From Streptomyces sp. NBC_01232 (GTDB taxonomy: Bacteria; Actinomycetota; Actinomycetes; Streptomycetales; Streptomycetaceae): DNA of 64,000 nucleotides. The notes below the pieces were generated by a model that searched no databases, was not told the DNA's origin, and saw only the letters and a program-made list of their open reading frames with translations. Shown here piece by piece: positions 33,134-41,540 of this stretch (its first letter is position 1; every line of letters begins with the position of its first letter). The stretch spans positions 682,001 through 746,000 of the forward strand of contig NZ_CP108518.1 of NCBI RefSeq assembly GCF_035989885.1, read 5' to 3'. A program made the translations under genes and the position numbers.

Positions 33134-34522
33134 TCACAGGAGGGGGCCCGACAGCGGCCCGGGGAGGGCCGGGAGGTTCGGGGGCAGTACGCGGGGGGCG
33201 GCCGGAGCCTCGGCCGCCGGGGCCTCGGCGGAGCGCTTCTTCGGGGCCGGGTCCGGGGTCCGGGGCGCGGTGGTGCCGCAGAGGGACTGGTCCCGGTAGT
33301 CCCGCATGGCGGCGTCGGCGGGGTGCGGGTCCAGGGCGGTGCCGCTCTCGTTGAGGCGCTGGTACTTCATCAGGTTGTACCCGATGGCGAACTGGCGGGT
33401 GCCGTCCGGGCTGGACAGGGTCCAGGTACCGGCGCCGAAGACGCCCCCGTCGTGCCCCCAGACCGGGCCGCACGGCGTGTCCAGGGAGTAGATGCCGAGG
33501 CCGTAGCGCATGCTCACGGCTCCCGTCTCGTCCTTGACATCGACGGTGGTGCGCATCTGGTCCAGCTGGCGGCGCGGCAGAAGGTCCCCGCGCAGCAGGG
33601 CGCGGTAGAAGGTGTTGAGGTCCTGCGTGGTGGAGACGAGGGCGCCGGCGGTGCCGGCCCAGGTCATGTTGTAGTCGCTGTAGTCGCGCGGCGGGTCGAT
33701 GATGCCGTAGAAGCTCTCGTACATGCGGGCGTGCGCACCGCGGATGTACGGGTCGGCGCCGGGGAAGTAGGTGTCCCGCAGGCCCGCGCGCCGGATCACG
33801 TCCTGCGTGATCAGCCGCTCCGGGTCCTGGCCGGTGACCTTGCGGAGCACCTCGCCCAGCAGCACATAGTTGGTGTTGGAGTAGGACCATTCGGTGCCGG
33901 GTTCGAACAGCTGCGGCCGGGCCACCCCGTAGCCGATCAGCTCGGCCGGCTTCACCGTGCGGTACCGGTGATCGTCCAGGCTCTCCGTGGTCCCCTTCAG
34001 GAGGGAGGGGAAGGCGTCGCCGACGTAGTCGTGGATCCCGCTGGTGTGGTTGAGGAGCATGCGTACGGTGACCTTGCGACCGCGCTCGCCGGGCAGCAGC
34101 TCGGGCACGTAGTCGCCGACCGGCCGGTCGAGGTCCACCCGGCCCTTGGCGGACTGCTGGAGGACGGCGACGGCGGTGAACGTCTTGGTGACGCTGCCGA
34201 CGCGGTGGCGCAGGTCGGGGCGGACCTTGCGCCCGGTGGAGACGTCGGCGAGGCCGGAGGCGCCGTCGAAGCGCTCGCGGCCGTCACGGACCGCAGAGTA
34301 GATGCCATATACACCCGCCTCGTGGATCGCGTCCAGCCCCGCCTGCAGCCGGGTCCGGTCGAGGTGGCGGCCGGCGGCCGGGCCGTAGGCGGCCGGCGCC
34401 GCCTGGCTCGCGGCGCTCGCGGCCGGGGCGAGGCCCGCGAGCAGGGCTATGGCGACGGCGGTGACCGAGGCGGCACGACGCAGTCGCGGTACGGGGCGGT
34501 CGGCAGGACGGGTGTGGGGCAC
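33134..34522 (-). CDS. Secreted class C beta-lactamase-like serine hydrolase / D-Ala-D-Ala carboxypeptidase
   Basis: 462 residues. An N-terminal signal peptide (RLRRAASVTAVAIALLAG, then APAASAA) is followed by the penicillin-binding fold: SVTK with Ser110 as nucleophile, YSN at 214-216 as the base and HDGG at 357-360 in place of KTG, as in the R61 DD-peptidase and esterase family. The C-terminal 40 residues are Pro/Ala-rich. It likely trims cell-wall peptides or hydrolyses D-amino esters or peptides. The GTG at 34522 has GAGGAG five bases upstream; an in-frame ATG at 34630 would add an implausible N-terminus before the signal. Confidence 0.88.
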   Translation of the reverse strand: MPHTRPADRPVPRLRRAASVTAVAIALLAGLAPAASAASQAAPAAYGPAAGRHLDRTRLQAGLDAIHEAGVYGIYSAVRDGRERFDGASGLADVSTGRKVRPDLRHRVGSVTKTFTAVAVLQQSAKGRVDLDRPVGDYVPELLPGERGRKVTVRMLLNHTSGIHDYVGDAFPSLLKGTTESLDDHRYRTVKPAELIGYGVARPQLFEPGTEWSYSNTNYVLLGEVLRKVTGQDPERLITQDVIRRAGLRDTYFPGADPYIRGAHARMYESFYGIIDPPRDYSDYNMTWAGTAGALVSTTQDLNTFYRALLRGDLLPRRQLDQMRTTVDVKDETGAVSMRYGLGIYSLDTPCGPVWGHDGGVFGAGTWTLSSPDGTRQFAIGYNLMKYQRLNESGTALDPHPADAAMRDYRDQSLCGTTAPRTPDPAPKKRSAEAPAAEAPAAPRVLPPNLPALPGPLSGPLL

Positions 34523-34779
34523 GGCGGCTCCTCGTCGGTGGCCCGGTGGGGCCCGGCGATCTTGGTCACTTAGATTCTTCGTCCCCGACCCGGGGTGCGG
34601 CCTCGTCCGCCAGGACGAACCGGGCATCAACCTGCAGACGGAGAAGCACCTTGACGGACCATTACATTTGTCACGCCGCCGGGCCCCGCCGGACCGCCGC
34701 GCCGGCCCCCGAACAGCGGGCTGTGACTCCGCCCACCCTCCCTTGACCGGAGAAGGAAGGCCTACCTAACTTCGATGTC

Positions 34780-35064
34780 ATGGCCCCCCACGACCCCACC
34801 CCTCCCTCCGACGCCTCCGGTGCTCCCGACGCGTCCGAGCTGGTCGATTTCCCCGTCGACCTCACCTCGCAGGAGGTGCTCCGGCGCGCCCAGGTGATGG
34901 CGGCCCTCGGCCCGGACTGGGATCCGGTGGAGGTGCTGCTCGGCGAGGAGGCCGCGTACGACCTGCTGTACTCCGGGCTCGACGCCGGACAGCAGCGCGT
35001 CTACGACGACCTGGTCGCCGCCGGTGTGCTGCCCGCACGCGGAGACGGCAGTGCTGCCGCTTGA
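34780..35064 (+). CDS. Small acidic protein, DUF6400-like
   Basis: 94 residues. A low-complexity N-terminus is followed by VDLTSQEVLRRAQVMAALGP and VEVLLGEEAAYDLLYSGLD, a helical pattern I associate with the DUF6400 family of streptomycetes. Function is unknown. The ATG at 34780 follows the AT-rich CCTACCTAACTT; the gene diverges from the serine hydrolase. The next gene starts inside it. Confidence 0.6.
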   Translation: MAPHDPTPPSDASGAPDASELVDFPVDLTSQEVLRRAQVMAALGPDWDPVEVLLGEEAAYDLLYSGLDAGQQRVYDDLVAAGVLPARGDGSAAA

Positions 35065-35308
35065 CCCGCAGGCCGACCCCGGGCGCCGCGCCTGGGTGGC
35101 CTGCCCGAAGTGCGAGGACGCACGCGGCTGCGACCCCTGCGAGCAGCGGCGCAGCTGCTCCACGCACTGGCGCTACCTCCTCACGAACACCGGCAGCCTG
35201 CTCCACCTCCAGTGCCCCGGATGCGCCCACGTCTGGGTGCACGAGAGCGGCTTCGGAGCCACCCGCTCCCTGTGGGACCGCGTGACGGGCGCCCTGCCCG
35301 GCTTCTGA
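35051..35308 (+). CDS. Small zinc-ribbon-like hypothetical protein
   Basis: 85 residues with many Cys: VACPKCEDARGCDPCEQ, then RRSCSTHW and LQCPGCAHVW. Two CxxC pairs plus extra Cys and His suggest one or two zinc sites. The GTG at 35051 is favoured by GGAG six bases upstream; it overlaps the DUF6400-like gene by 14 bases, implying coupling. A longer GTG start at 35024 is possible. Function unknown. Confidence 0.6.
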   Translation: MLPLDPQADPGRRAWVACPKCEDARGCDPCEQRRSCSTHWRYLLTNTGSLLHLQCPGCAHVWVHESGFGATRSLWDRVTGALPGF

Positions 35309-35325
35309 GCGGCGCGGTGCAGGCC

Positions 35326-35347
35326 GGCCGCCGGGCTTGCGGCGGCC
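35326..35347. terminator. Bidirectional terminator hairpin
   Basis: GGCCGCCG and CGGCGGCC form an eight-pair stem around GGCTTG, in the 48-base gap between the zinc-ribbon gene and the convergent dehydrogenase gene. Confidence 0.6.
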
Positions 35348-35356
35348 AGGTGGCGG

Positions 35357-36151
35357 TCAGGCGGCGGTCCAGCCGCCGTCCAGGGGGATGGACGCGCCCG
35401 TGACGTACCCGGTGTGCGGACCGCAGAGCCACAGGACGGCGGCGGCGACCTCCTCCGGCTCGATCAGCCGCTTGACCGCGGAACGGCTCAGCAGCACGTC
35501 CGACACCACCTGGCCGGCGTCGATGCCGTGGGCGGCCGCCTGCGCCTCGATCTGCCGCTCCACCAGCGGTGTGCGGACGTATCCGGGGTTCACGCAGTTG
35601 CTGGTGACACCGTGCGGGGCGCCCTCGACGGCGGCGACCTTGCTCAGCCCTTCCAGGGCGTGCTTCGCGGTCACGTAGCCGGCCTTGAACGCGCTGGCGC
35701 GCAGCCCGTGCACGCTGGAGATGTTCACGATCCGGCCCCAGCCCCGGGCGCTCATGTACGGCATGGCCCGGCGGATGAGGAGGAACGGCGCGTGGACCAT
35801 CACGCGCTGCATGAGTGCGAAGCGGTCCGGCGGGAACTCGGCCAGGGGTGCGACGTGCTGGATCCCCGCGTTGTTGACCAGGATGTCGAGCTCGGCGGGC
35901 AGCTCCTCGATGGCCCCGGCCCGGGCCAGGTCCACCACGTGCGCCCGCCCGCCGATCGACTCGGCTGCGGACCTCGCCGCGGCTCCGTCCACGTCCACCA
36001 CGTGTACGTGGGCCCCGGCCGCGGCGAGCGCCGAGGCGCAGGCCCGTCCGATGCCGCTTCCGGCACCGGTCACCATGGCGGTGCGGCCCGCCAGGTCGGT
36101 ACCCGCGGCGGCTGCTGTCCCGTGGGGCACGGGAGGGAATCCGCTTGTCAT
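35357..36151 (-). CDS. 3-hydroxybutyrate dehydrogenase-like SDR
   Basis: 264 residues. Classical SDR: TGAGSGIGRACASALAAAGA binds NAD, NNAGIQ follows strand 4, and the active site has Ser in ISSVHG and YVTAKHALEG (YxxxK). NAGIQHVAPLAEFP and SNCVNPGYVRTPLVERQI are close to D-3-hydroxybutyrate dehydrogenases, which interconvert hydroxybutyrate and acetoacetate in ketone body or PHB metabolism. ATG 36151 chosen; ATG 36163 also fits. No partner genes for PHB turnover are adjacent. Confidence 0.85.
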   Translation of the reverse strand: MTSGFPPVPHGTAAAAGTDLAGRTAMVTGAGSGIGRACASALAAAGAHVHVVDVDGAAARSAAESIGGRAHVVDLARAGAIEELPAELDILVNNAGIQHVAPLAEFPPDRFALMQRVMVHAPFLLIRRAMPYMSARGWGRIVNISSVHGLRASAFKAGYVTAKHALEGLSKVAAVEGAPHGVTSNCVNPGYVRTPLVERQIEAQAAAHGIDAGQVVSDVLLSRSAVKRLIEPEEVAAAVLWLCGPHTGYVTGASIPLDGGWTAA

Positions 36152-36486
36152 GCCCAGAATCATCCGGGACTCGGGCGGGCCGCTCCCATGTGCACGGCCG
36201 CCACAGTCGGGCCGGGCGGTGTGTCGGCCTCCGCCACGCAGGCCGCTGCGCACTCCTGCCTGGGCACTGTCCGGCGACACCGCGCGCAGTGAGTACAGGA
36301 CGGGCAGGGGGGAGTCCCCGAACGGCAACCGGTACCGGCCGTCCGCACCCGGGGCCAGGGTGCCGCGCGGGTCGAACCCGGCAGCGTGGCCCACCGCGCC
36401 CGGCTCCGGGACGGGGCGGGAGCCGGGGCGGGGCGGGGCGGGAGCCGGGGCGGGAGACGGAGCCGGGGCTGGACCTGAGGGCCGGC
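36152..36486. other. 335-bp intergenic region with a G-rich tract
   Basis: No gene supported. On the plus strand 36408-36469 is a dense run of GGGG/GGG blocks (for example GGGACGGGGCGGGAGCCGGG), capable of forming G-quadruplexes. A minus-strand frame between about 36165 and 36430 keeps high G/C third positions (reading GFDPRGTLAPGADGRYRL) but has no start or recognisable family; it may be a gene remnant. Confidence 0.5.
36408..36469 (+). repeat. G-run cluster, potential G-quadruplex
   Basis: At least eight runs of three or more G within about 60 bases, 18 bases past the end of the minus-strand HAD gene. The run could stall polymerases and aid termination. Confidence 0.55.
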
Positions 36487-37185
36487 CTACGAGGGGCCGA
36501 GCAGGTCCAGGAGCGGCGCCAGTCCCCCGGGCCGCTCGTCGACCGGGAGGTGGTCGACGAAGTGCACCGGGCAGCCGAGCTCCCGGGCGCCGCCGTCGGC
36601 GCGCCGGTCGTCCCCCACCATGAGCACGTCGGCGGGGGCCAGGCCGAGCCGGTCGCAGGCGGCCCGGAAGATCGCCGGATCGGGCTTCTGGGTGCCCAGC
36701 TCGAAGGAGAGCACGTAGGCGTCGACCAGCTCGTCGAGCCCGTGCGTGCGGAAGATCGGCCGCAGGTCCCATCCGATGTTGCTGACCACGGCCACCGGGA
36801 GTCCCCGCCGCCGCAGTTCGCGCAGGGTCGGCCCGGTGTCCGGGTAGGGGCGCCAGGCGGCAGGGGTCATGTGACGGTCGTAGAGCACCTTCGCCAGCTC
36901 CGGGTCCGTGACACCGGCCGCGTGGGTCAGGCCTCCGTAGGCGGCCCGGTGCTCCTGCGCGCTGATGTCCCGCGTGCCCCAGACGGTTTCGAGGTGCGCG
37001 GGCACCTGCCGGGGCGAGGGCCCGCCCGGCAGTGCGCCGTACTCGGTCAGCCGCCGTACCGTCTCGCCGAACTCCTGCTCGGCCATCGCGATACCGGTCT
37101 CCACGAGGGCGGCACGGAGCCACTCCTCGGTCGACTCGACGCGCAGCAGCGTGCCGGAGAAGTCGAACATCACTCCTTTGATCAT
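36487..37185 (-). CDS. HAD-superfamily hydrolase
   Basis: 232 residues. Motif I is modified, MFDFSGTLLRVE: the nucleophile Asp8 is present, while the usual second Asp (DxDGT) is replaced by Ser (DFSGT), common in some HAD branches with altered activity. VVSNIG is motif II, KPDPAIF motif III and MVGDDRRAD motif IV. The cap is helical (C1). It probably dephosphorylates a small metabolite, though the missing general acid at +2 makes phosphatase activity uncertain. ATG 37185; ribosome site weak. Confidence 0.82.
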   Translation of the reverse strand: MIKGVMFDFSGTLLRVESTEEWLRAALVETGIAMAEQEFGETVRRLTEYGALPGGPSPRQVPAHLETVWGTRDISAQEHRAAYGGLTHAAGVTDPELAKVLYDRHMTPAAWRPYPDTGPTLRELRRRGLPVAVVSNIGWDLRPIFRTHGLDELVDAYVLSFELGTQKPDPAIFRAACDRLGLAPADVLMVGDDRRADGGARELGCPVHFVDHLPVDERPGGLAPLLDLLGPS

Positions 37186-37240
37186 GTGGTGATCGTAGGC
37201 CGAGCCGCCGCCGACCGGGAACGGGTTCCGCGGTCGGGCG

Positions 37241-37263
37241 TGCGGGCATGCGGGCATGCGGGC
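37241..37263 (+). repeat. 8-bp tandem repeat (TGCGGGCA, about three copies)
   Basis: Short direct repeat in the 91-base gap between the L,D-transpeptidase stop and the HAD start. No function is evident. Confidence 0.4.
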
Positions 37264-37276
37264 CGGACAGTCGGGG

Positions 37277-38728
37277 TCAGGTGGTCGGGTGCAGCCTGGA
37301 CGGGGTGGCCTGTGAGCTCTGCGGGCTCCCGTCGATGGAGGCCAGGGCGCTGCCTGCCAGCCAGGTCCGCCAGTCCACGTTCCAGTCGCCGAAGCCGTTG
37401 TCGAAGGGAGCCATCTTCTCTCCCCCGCTGTTGACCACCTCCACGATGTCGCCCTCGCGGACCGTCTCGAAGAACCAGGCGGCGTTCTCGGTGCTCATGC
37501 CCGTGCAGCCGTGGCTGACGTTCTCCTCGCCCTGTGCCTCGACCGACCAGGGCGCCGCGTGGATGTACTCGCCGCTCCAGGTCACCCGGGTCGCGAAGGA
37601 GACGGGCAGGTCGTAGAACTCGCTGGTGCCGCGCTTGATGCCGACGGTGTCGCCGCGCATCCGCACCTTGGGCTCCTTGCGCAGCACGACCTTGATGCCG
37701 CTGCGCGTCCTGAAGCCCGCCTTGCCGGTGGTGACCGGGATCGTCCTGATGACCCGTCCGTTGCGGCGTACGGTCATCCGGTGGGTGGCGGAGTCGGTGA
37801 CGGCCTCGATCCGGTCCGCGATGGTGAACTGCACCTCGTCGGAGGGGCCGCCGTAGTCGTGGTCACCGACCTCGACGCCGTCGAGGCCGCTGCGGACCCG
37901 GACCACGGTGTGGGCGGGCCAGTACGTACGCGGCCGGTAGTGCAGGGTCGATTCGTCGACCCAGTGCCACGCGCCCTCGACCCGGGGCTCCGAGGTCACC
38001 TCGAGCGCCTGCTCCAGCCGGGCGCGGGCCGGGAGGTCGTCGGCGGGCACCGGGCGGCTGAGGCCGGCCGTCACGATCTCGCCCGCGCCGTAGGTGCCCG
38101 GGCCCGGCCCGAACTCGACGGTCAGCCTGCCCCCGTCCGCGGGCGGCGCGGTCCGGAACGCCATGGTCACGCCGACCGGGGTGCCGGCCGCGTCCTGCGC
38201 GCCGACCTGCACGGTGTAGGTCTCCCCCGCCCGCAGCGGCTCGCTGTTGCGCCAGCGCTCACTGTGCGGGGCGAGTTCACCGGCCAGATGGCGGCCGTGC
38301 CCGTCGCGCACGGTGACGTCCGTGAGGCGGCCCGGCTGCGCGAGGGCGATCTGCAGCGGCCCCCCGGAGTCCGTGGGGAGCACCTCGGTCCGGGCGGCCT
38401 GCGCCGTGTCGCCGAGGGAGGGATCCTTCAGTACGGAGCCCACACCGCGCGCGGTGGCCCGTACCCGCTGCTCCTGCCAGCCGCTGCACAGCCCGGGCCG
38501 GAACATGCGCACCGTGCACGGCCCCTCGCCGGACTCGCGGCCCTCGTCCAGCACCCTGCCGACCAGCAGGGTGACCGCGGCCTCGCGCGGCGGACCCGCG
38601 AGGGTCACCTCCGAGGTGTCCGCATCGGGCGCCCGGCCCGGCGCTGCGGCGACGACCAGCATGGCCCCCGTCACCGCAGCCACGGCGCCCCACGCCTTGG
38701 TCGGTTGTCTCCGTCGCATTCGTGGCAT
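37277..38728 (-). CDS. L,D-transpeptidase with Ig-like domains
   Basis: 483 residues. The N-terminal signal or anchor segment is AWGAVAAVTGAMLVVAAAPG. Two Ig-like domains follow (about 110-330; ARLEQALEVTSEPRVEGAWH marks the second), as in mycobacterial LdtMt2. The catalytic YkuD domain is at the C-terminus, with HAAPW and then the signature ENVSHGCTGMS, where Cys is the nucleophile. It forms 3-3 crosslinks in peptidoglycan or joins proteins to it, outside the membrane, and resists most beta-lactams except carbapenems. The ATG at 38728 has no strong ribosome site; ATG 38719 is an alternative. Confidence 0.9.
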   Translation of the reverse strand: MPRMRRRQPTKAWGAVAAVTGAMLVVAAAPGRAPDADTSEVTLAGPPREAAVTLLVGRVLDEGRESGEGPCTVRMFRPGLCSGWQEQRVRATARGVGSVLKDPSLGDTAQAARTEVLPTDSGGPLQIALAQPGRLTDVTVRDGHGRHLAGELAPHSERWRNSEPLRAGETYTVQVGAQDAAGTPVGVTMAFRTAPPADGGRLTVEFGPGPGTYGAGEIVTAGLSRPVPADDLPARARLEQALEVTSEPRVEGAWHWVDESTLHYRPRTYWPAHTVVRVRSGLDGVEVGDHDYGGPSDEVQFTIADRIEAVTDSATHRMTVRRNGRVIRTIPVTTGKAGFRTRSGIKVVLRKEPKVRMRGDTVGIKRGTSEFYDLPVSFATRVTWSGEYIHAAPWSVEAQGEENVSHGCTGMSTENAAWFFETVREGDIVEVVNSGGEKMAPFDNGFGDWNVDWRTWLAGSALASIDGSPQSSQATPSRLHPTT

Positions 38729-38902
38729 AGCCGTATCAAACCGATGTGGCGCCAAAATGATGATCATGACCTCGGCGCTGCGCCCGAACGGGCACCCAAG
38801 TGAACTCGGACGGAGCACAGTACGCGTCCCCCGGCGAGCGGAGAACGGACGTGTGCCCGATACTCGGGTGCCTTCCGGCCCACCGCCCGCGACAATGCCG
38901 CC

Positions 38903-39409
38903 ATGACCATCCGCACGGCACGGCTGGAAGAACTGCCCCTCCTCCAGGACATCGAGAGGGCCGCCGGGCGCTGCTTCCGGGACATCGGCATGCCGGAGAT
39001 CGCCGACGACGAGCCGCTGACCATCGACGAGCTCGCCCCCTACCGACAGGCGGGGCTGGCCTGGGTCTCGGTCGACGCGGCGGACGCTCCGGGCGCCTAC
39101 CTGATCGCCGAGTACGTCGAGGGCAACCTGCACGTCGAGCAGGTCTCCGTCCATCCGGACCGTGCGCGCCGCGGCCTCGGCCGGGGGCTGCTGGAGCACC
39201 TGGCGGCGTTCGCGCGGCACGAGGACGTGCCCGCCCTGACCCTCACCACCTTCACCGAAGTCCCGTGGAACGCCCCGTACTACGCGCGCTGCGGCTTCCG
39301 GCTGCTGGAGGACGCCGGCCTCCCGCCCGGTCTGCGGGACATCCGCGACCGCGAGGCGGCGCACGGTCTGGACCGGTGGCCCCGCGCCTGCATGCGACGG
39401 GACCTGTGA
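38903..39409 (+). CDS. GNAT-family acetyltransferase
   Basis: 168 residues. Motif A is clear: HVEQVSVHPDRARRGLGRGLLEHL, with the RxxGxG acetyl-CoA pyrophosphate loop, and motif B is PYYARCGFRLL. The acceptor is unknown. ATG 38903; a leaderless start is possible because no ribosome site is evident. Divergent from the L,D-transpeptidase gene. Confidence 0.88.
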   Translation: MTIRTARLEELPLLQDIERAAGRCFRDIGMPEIADDEPLTIDELAPYRQAGLAWVSVDAADAPGAYLIAEYVEGNLHVEQVSVHPDRARRGLGRGLLEHLAAFARHEDVPALTLTTFTEVPWNAPYYARCGFRLLEDAGLPPGLRDIRDREAAHGLDRWPRACMRRDL

Positions 39410-39526
39410 CCGGGCGGCCCCAGTCGAACCGGCACCCGCAGCCGGACCCGCACCCGCCCGTACCGCTTTCTCCGCCCAGCGCGAACCGGGATCGCGGCCG
39501 TGCCCGCGGTGTGCTGAGGTGGCCGA

Positions 39527-40789
39527 ATGGATCTTCTTGTACTGGGCGGGACCGCCTGGCTGGGGCGTGAAATCACACGGCAGGCACTGGAGCGCGGTCA
39601 CGACGTGACCTGTCTGGCGCGCGGCGAGAGCGGTGAAGTCGCCCCCGGTGCGCGGCTGGTGGCGGCGGACCGGAACGAGGAGTCCGCCTACGCGGAGCTC
39701 CTCGGCCGCGACTGGGACGCGGTGATCGAGGTGTCCTGGCAGCCGGCCTTCGTCCGCGGCGCGCTCGCGGCCCTGGCCGGGCGGGCCCGGCACTGGACCT
39801 ACGTCTCGTCCATCAGCGCCTATGCCGACCACGGCACGGTCGGCGCCGACGAGTCGGCCGCGCTGCTGGCGCCGGCCGAGGGGCAGTACGTGGGGCGGGA
39901 GGAGTACGGGGAGGCCAAGGTCGCCTGCGAGGAGGCTTCGCGCGCCGCGGTGGGCGACCGGCTCGTCATCGCCCGGGCCGGCCTGATCGGCGGGCCGGGC
40001 GACGCCAGCGGGCGGACGGGTTACTGGGTGGCGCGCTTCGCCCGCGAGGCGGACCAGCCCGTCCTCCTCCCCCGGTCACCCCGCCTGCCGACCCAGGCCG
40101 TCGACGTGCGCGACCTGGCGGCCTGGCTGCTGGACCTGGCGCAGGAAGGCACCACCGGGACCTTCGACGCCGTCGGGCCCGTCGTCCCCCTCGACAGCTG
40201 GGTCGGCCTGTCGGCACGCGTGGCCGGCTACACCGGACCGGTGGAGGTGGCGGACCCGCAGTGGCTCCTCGACCAGGGGGTCGGGCCGTTCATGGGCCCG
40301 GAGTCGATGGCCATGTGGATGCCGGACCCGAAGTGGGCGGGCTTCTGTGCCCGCAGCGGAGCCGCGGCGCACGTGGCCGGGCTGCGCGACCGCCCGCGGG
40401 TGGAGATGCTGGAGGACCTCCTGCGGTGGGAACGCGCCGAAGGCCTGGAGCGCCCCCGCCGGGCCGGCCTGAGCACCGCCCGCGAGCGCGAGCTGCTCAC
40501 CGCACTCGCCGACGCACCGGCCACGGGCCCGTTCCCCTGCATCGTCTGCGGGAACCTGACCGTCGGAGTGCAGGGGCACCACGAGATCTGCCCCGTCTGC
40601 GGCTGGCAGGACGACGGCGGGGACCACCGGGACCCCGATCACTTCACGGGCGGCCCCAACCACGTCACACTGCGCGAGGCCCGGCGGAACTACCAGGACT
40701 TCGGCGCGAGCGAGCGGCGGCGGGCCGGCCGGTGCCGGCCGCCGCTGCCCGCGGAGCTCCCGCCCCCGGACGGGACCGCGGCGCCCTGA
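39527..40789 (+). CDS. SDR-type reductase fused to a CPCC cysteine-rich domain
   Basis: 420 residues. Residues 1-325 are an NAD-dependent epimerase-like reductase ([18 protein letters not shown], then SSISAYADH and a [11 protein letters not shown] motif with the YxxxK pair). Residues 340-405 match the CPCC cysteine-rich domain: [22 protein letters not shown], then [19 protein letters not shown]. That domain usually stands alone in proteins of about 80-140 residues and probably binds zinc. No stop or shift separates the halves. The fused product is unusual; the domain may be a regulatory or binding module. ATG 39527. Confidence 0.85.
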   Translation: MDLLVLGGTAWLGREITRQALERGHDVTCLARGESGEVAPGARLVAADRNEESAYAELLGRDWDAVIEVSWQPAFVRGALAALAGRARHWTYVSSISAYADHGTVGADESAALLAPAEGQYVGREEYGEAKVACEEASRAAVGDRLVIARAGLIGGPGDASGRTGYWVARFAREADQPVLLPRSPRLPTQAVDVRDLAAWLLDLAQEGTTGTFDAVGPVVPLDSWVGLSARVAGYTGPVEVADPQWLLDQGVGPFMGPESMAMWMPDPKWAGFCARSGAAAHVAGLRDRPRVEMLEDLLRWERAEGLERPRRAGLSTARERELLTALADAPATGPFPCIVCGNLTVGVQGHHEICPVCGWQDDGGDHRDPDHFTGGPNHVTLREARRNYQDFGASERRRAGRCRPPLPAELPPPDGTAAP

Positions 40790-40892
40790 TACGCGATGGC
40801 GGTGGCTGGATTTCCGTATTCCCCATGGCTGGATTCGACTGGTGCGCTTAACTGGGCGCCCGCTCCTCTTCCATGTCCATGGCAGGAGATCC

Positions 40893-41483
40893 TTGTACCC
40901 GAACCCGAACCCGCCGCAGCCGCACCCCTTCACACCCACCGGACCCGCTGGGCCGCGCTGGCCGTCGGCGCTGGCCATCCCGGTCGTCGTGATCGCCACG
41001 CTCCTGCTTCCGCCGCTCGGCGCCGCGCTGGCCTTCCTCGCCCGCTGGGGCAGGACGGGCAGGATCGTGACGGTCGCGCTCGCCTCGGTCTGGTTCGTCG
41101 TCCTCGTGGCCGCCAACTCCGACCCGAAGCCCGGGCCGGCGGCAGCGCAGCCGCAGCCCGCGCCGACCGTCACCGTCACCGTGACGGCCACCGCCCCCGC
41201 ACCGGCCGCCGCCGCGCCGGCCCCGAGCCCGTCCGCCACCACCCCGGCTCCGGCGCCGTCGCCCACGCCCACACCCGCCGCGCAGCCGGAGCCCGCCCCC
41301 GCACCGGAGCCCGGCGCCAAGAGCGAGGAGCCCGAAAACTCCTCGTCGTCGGGCGGCGGCGGCAGCGTCAGCTACAAGAACTGCACGGCGGTCCGGGACG
41401 CCGGAGCGAACCCGATCCGCCGCGGAGATCCGGGCTACGGCCGCCACCTCGACCGCGACGGTGACGGCGTCGGCTGCGAGTAG
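40893..41483 (+). CDS. Membrane protein with C-terminal Excalibur calcium-binding domain
   Basis: 196 residues from a TTG start. Two hydrophobic helices (about 27-75) are followed by a Pro/Ala/Thr-rich stalk and the C-terminal Excalibur domain: YKNCTAVRDAG, then RGDPGYGRHLDRDGDGVGCE, whose DRDGDGVGCE is an EF-hand-like calcium loop. It would sit at the cell surface. TTG 40893 is chosen because AGGAG lies five bases upstream and the N-terminus (YPNPNPPQPHPF) is typical; a GTG at 40842 has no such site. Confidence 0.75.
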   Translation: MYPNPNPPQPHPFTPTGPAGPRWPSALAIPVVVIATLLLPPLGAALAFLARWGRTGRIVTVALASVWFVVLVAANSDPKPGPAAAQPQPAPTVTVTVTATAPAPAAAAPAPSPSATTPAPAPSPTPTPAAQPEPAPAPEPGAKSEEPENSSSSGGGGSVSYKNCTAVRDAGANPIRRGDPGYGRHLDRDGDGVGCE

Positions 41484-41501
41484 CCGGCTCCGCACACGGC
41501 C

Positions 41502-41534
41502 CGCGGCCGGCCGGCCCCTTCCCGGTCGGCCGCG
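41502..41534. terminator. Bidirectional terminator hairpin
   Basis: CGCGGCCGGCCGG (41502-41514) pairs with CCGGTCGGCCGCG (41522-41534), 12 of 13 positions, with a seven-base loop. It lies between the Excalibur gene and the convergent methyltransferase gene. Confidence 0.7.
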
Positions 41535-41540
41535 CCCCGG

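Noticed and set aside
36165..36430. Coding-like minus-strand frame upstream of the dehydrogenase
   Set aside because: It has high G/C third positions and a few protein-like stretches, but no start or family pattern, and runs through the G-rich tract. Not enough for a gene call.
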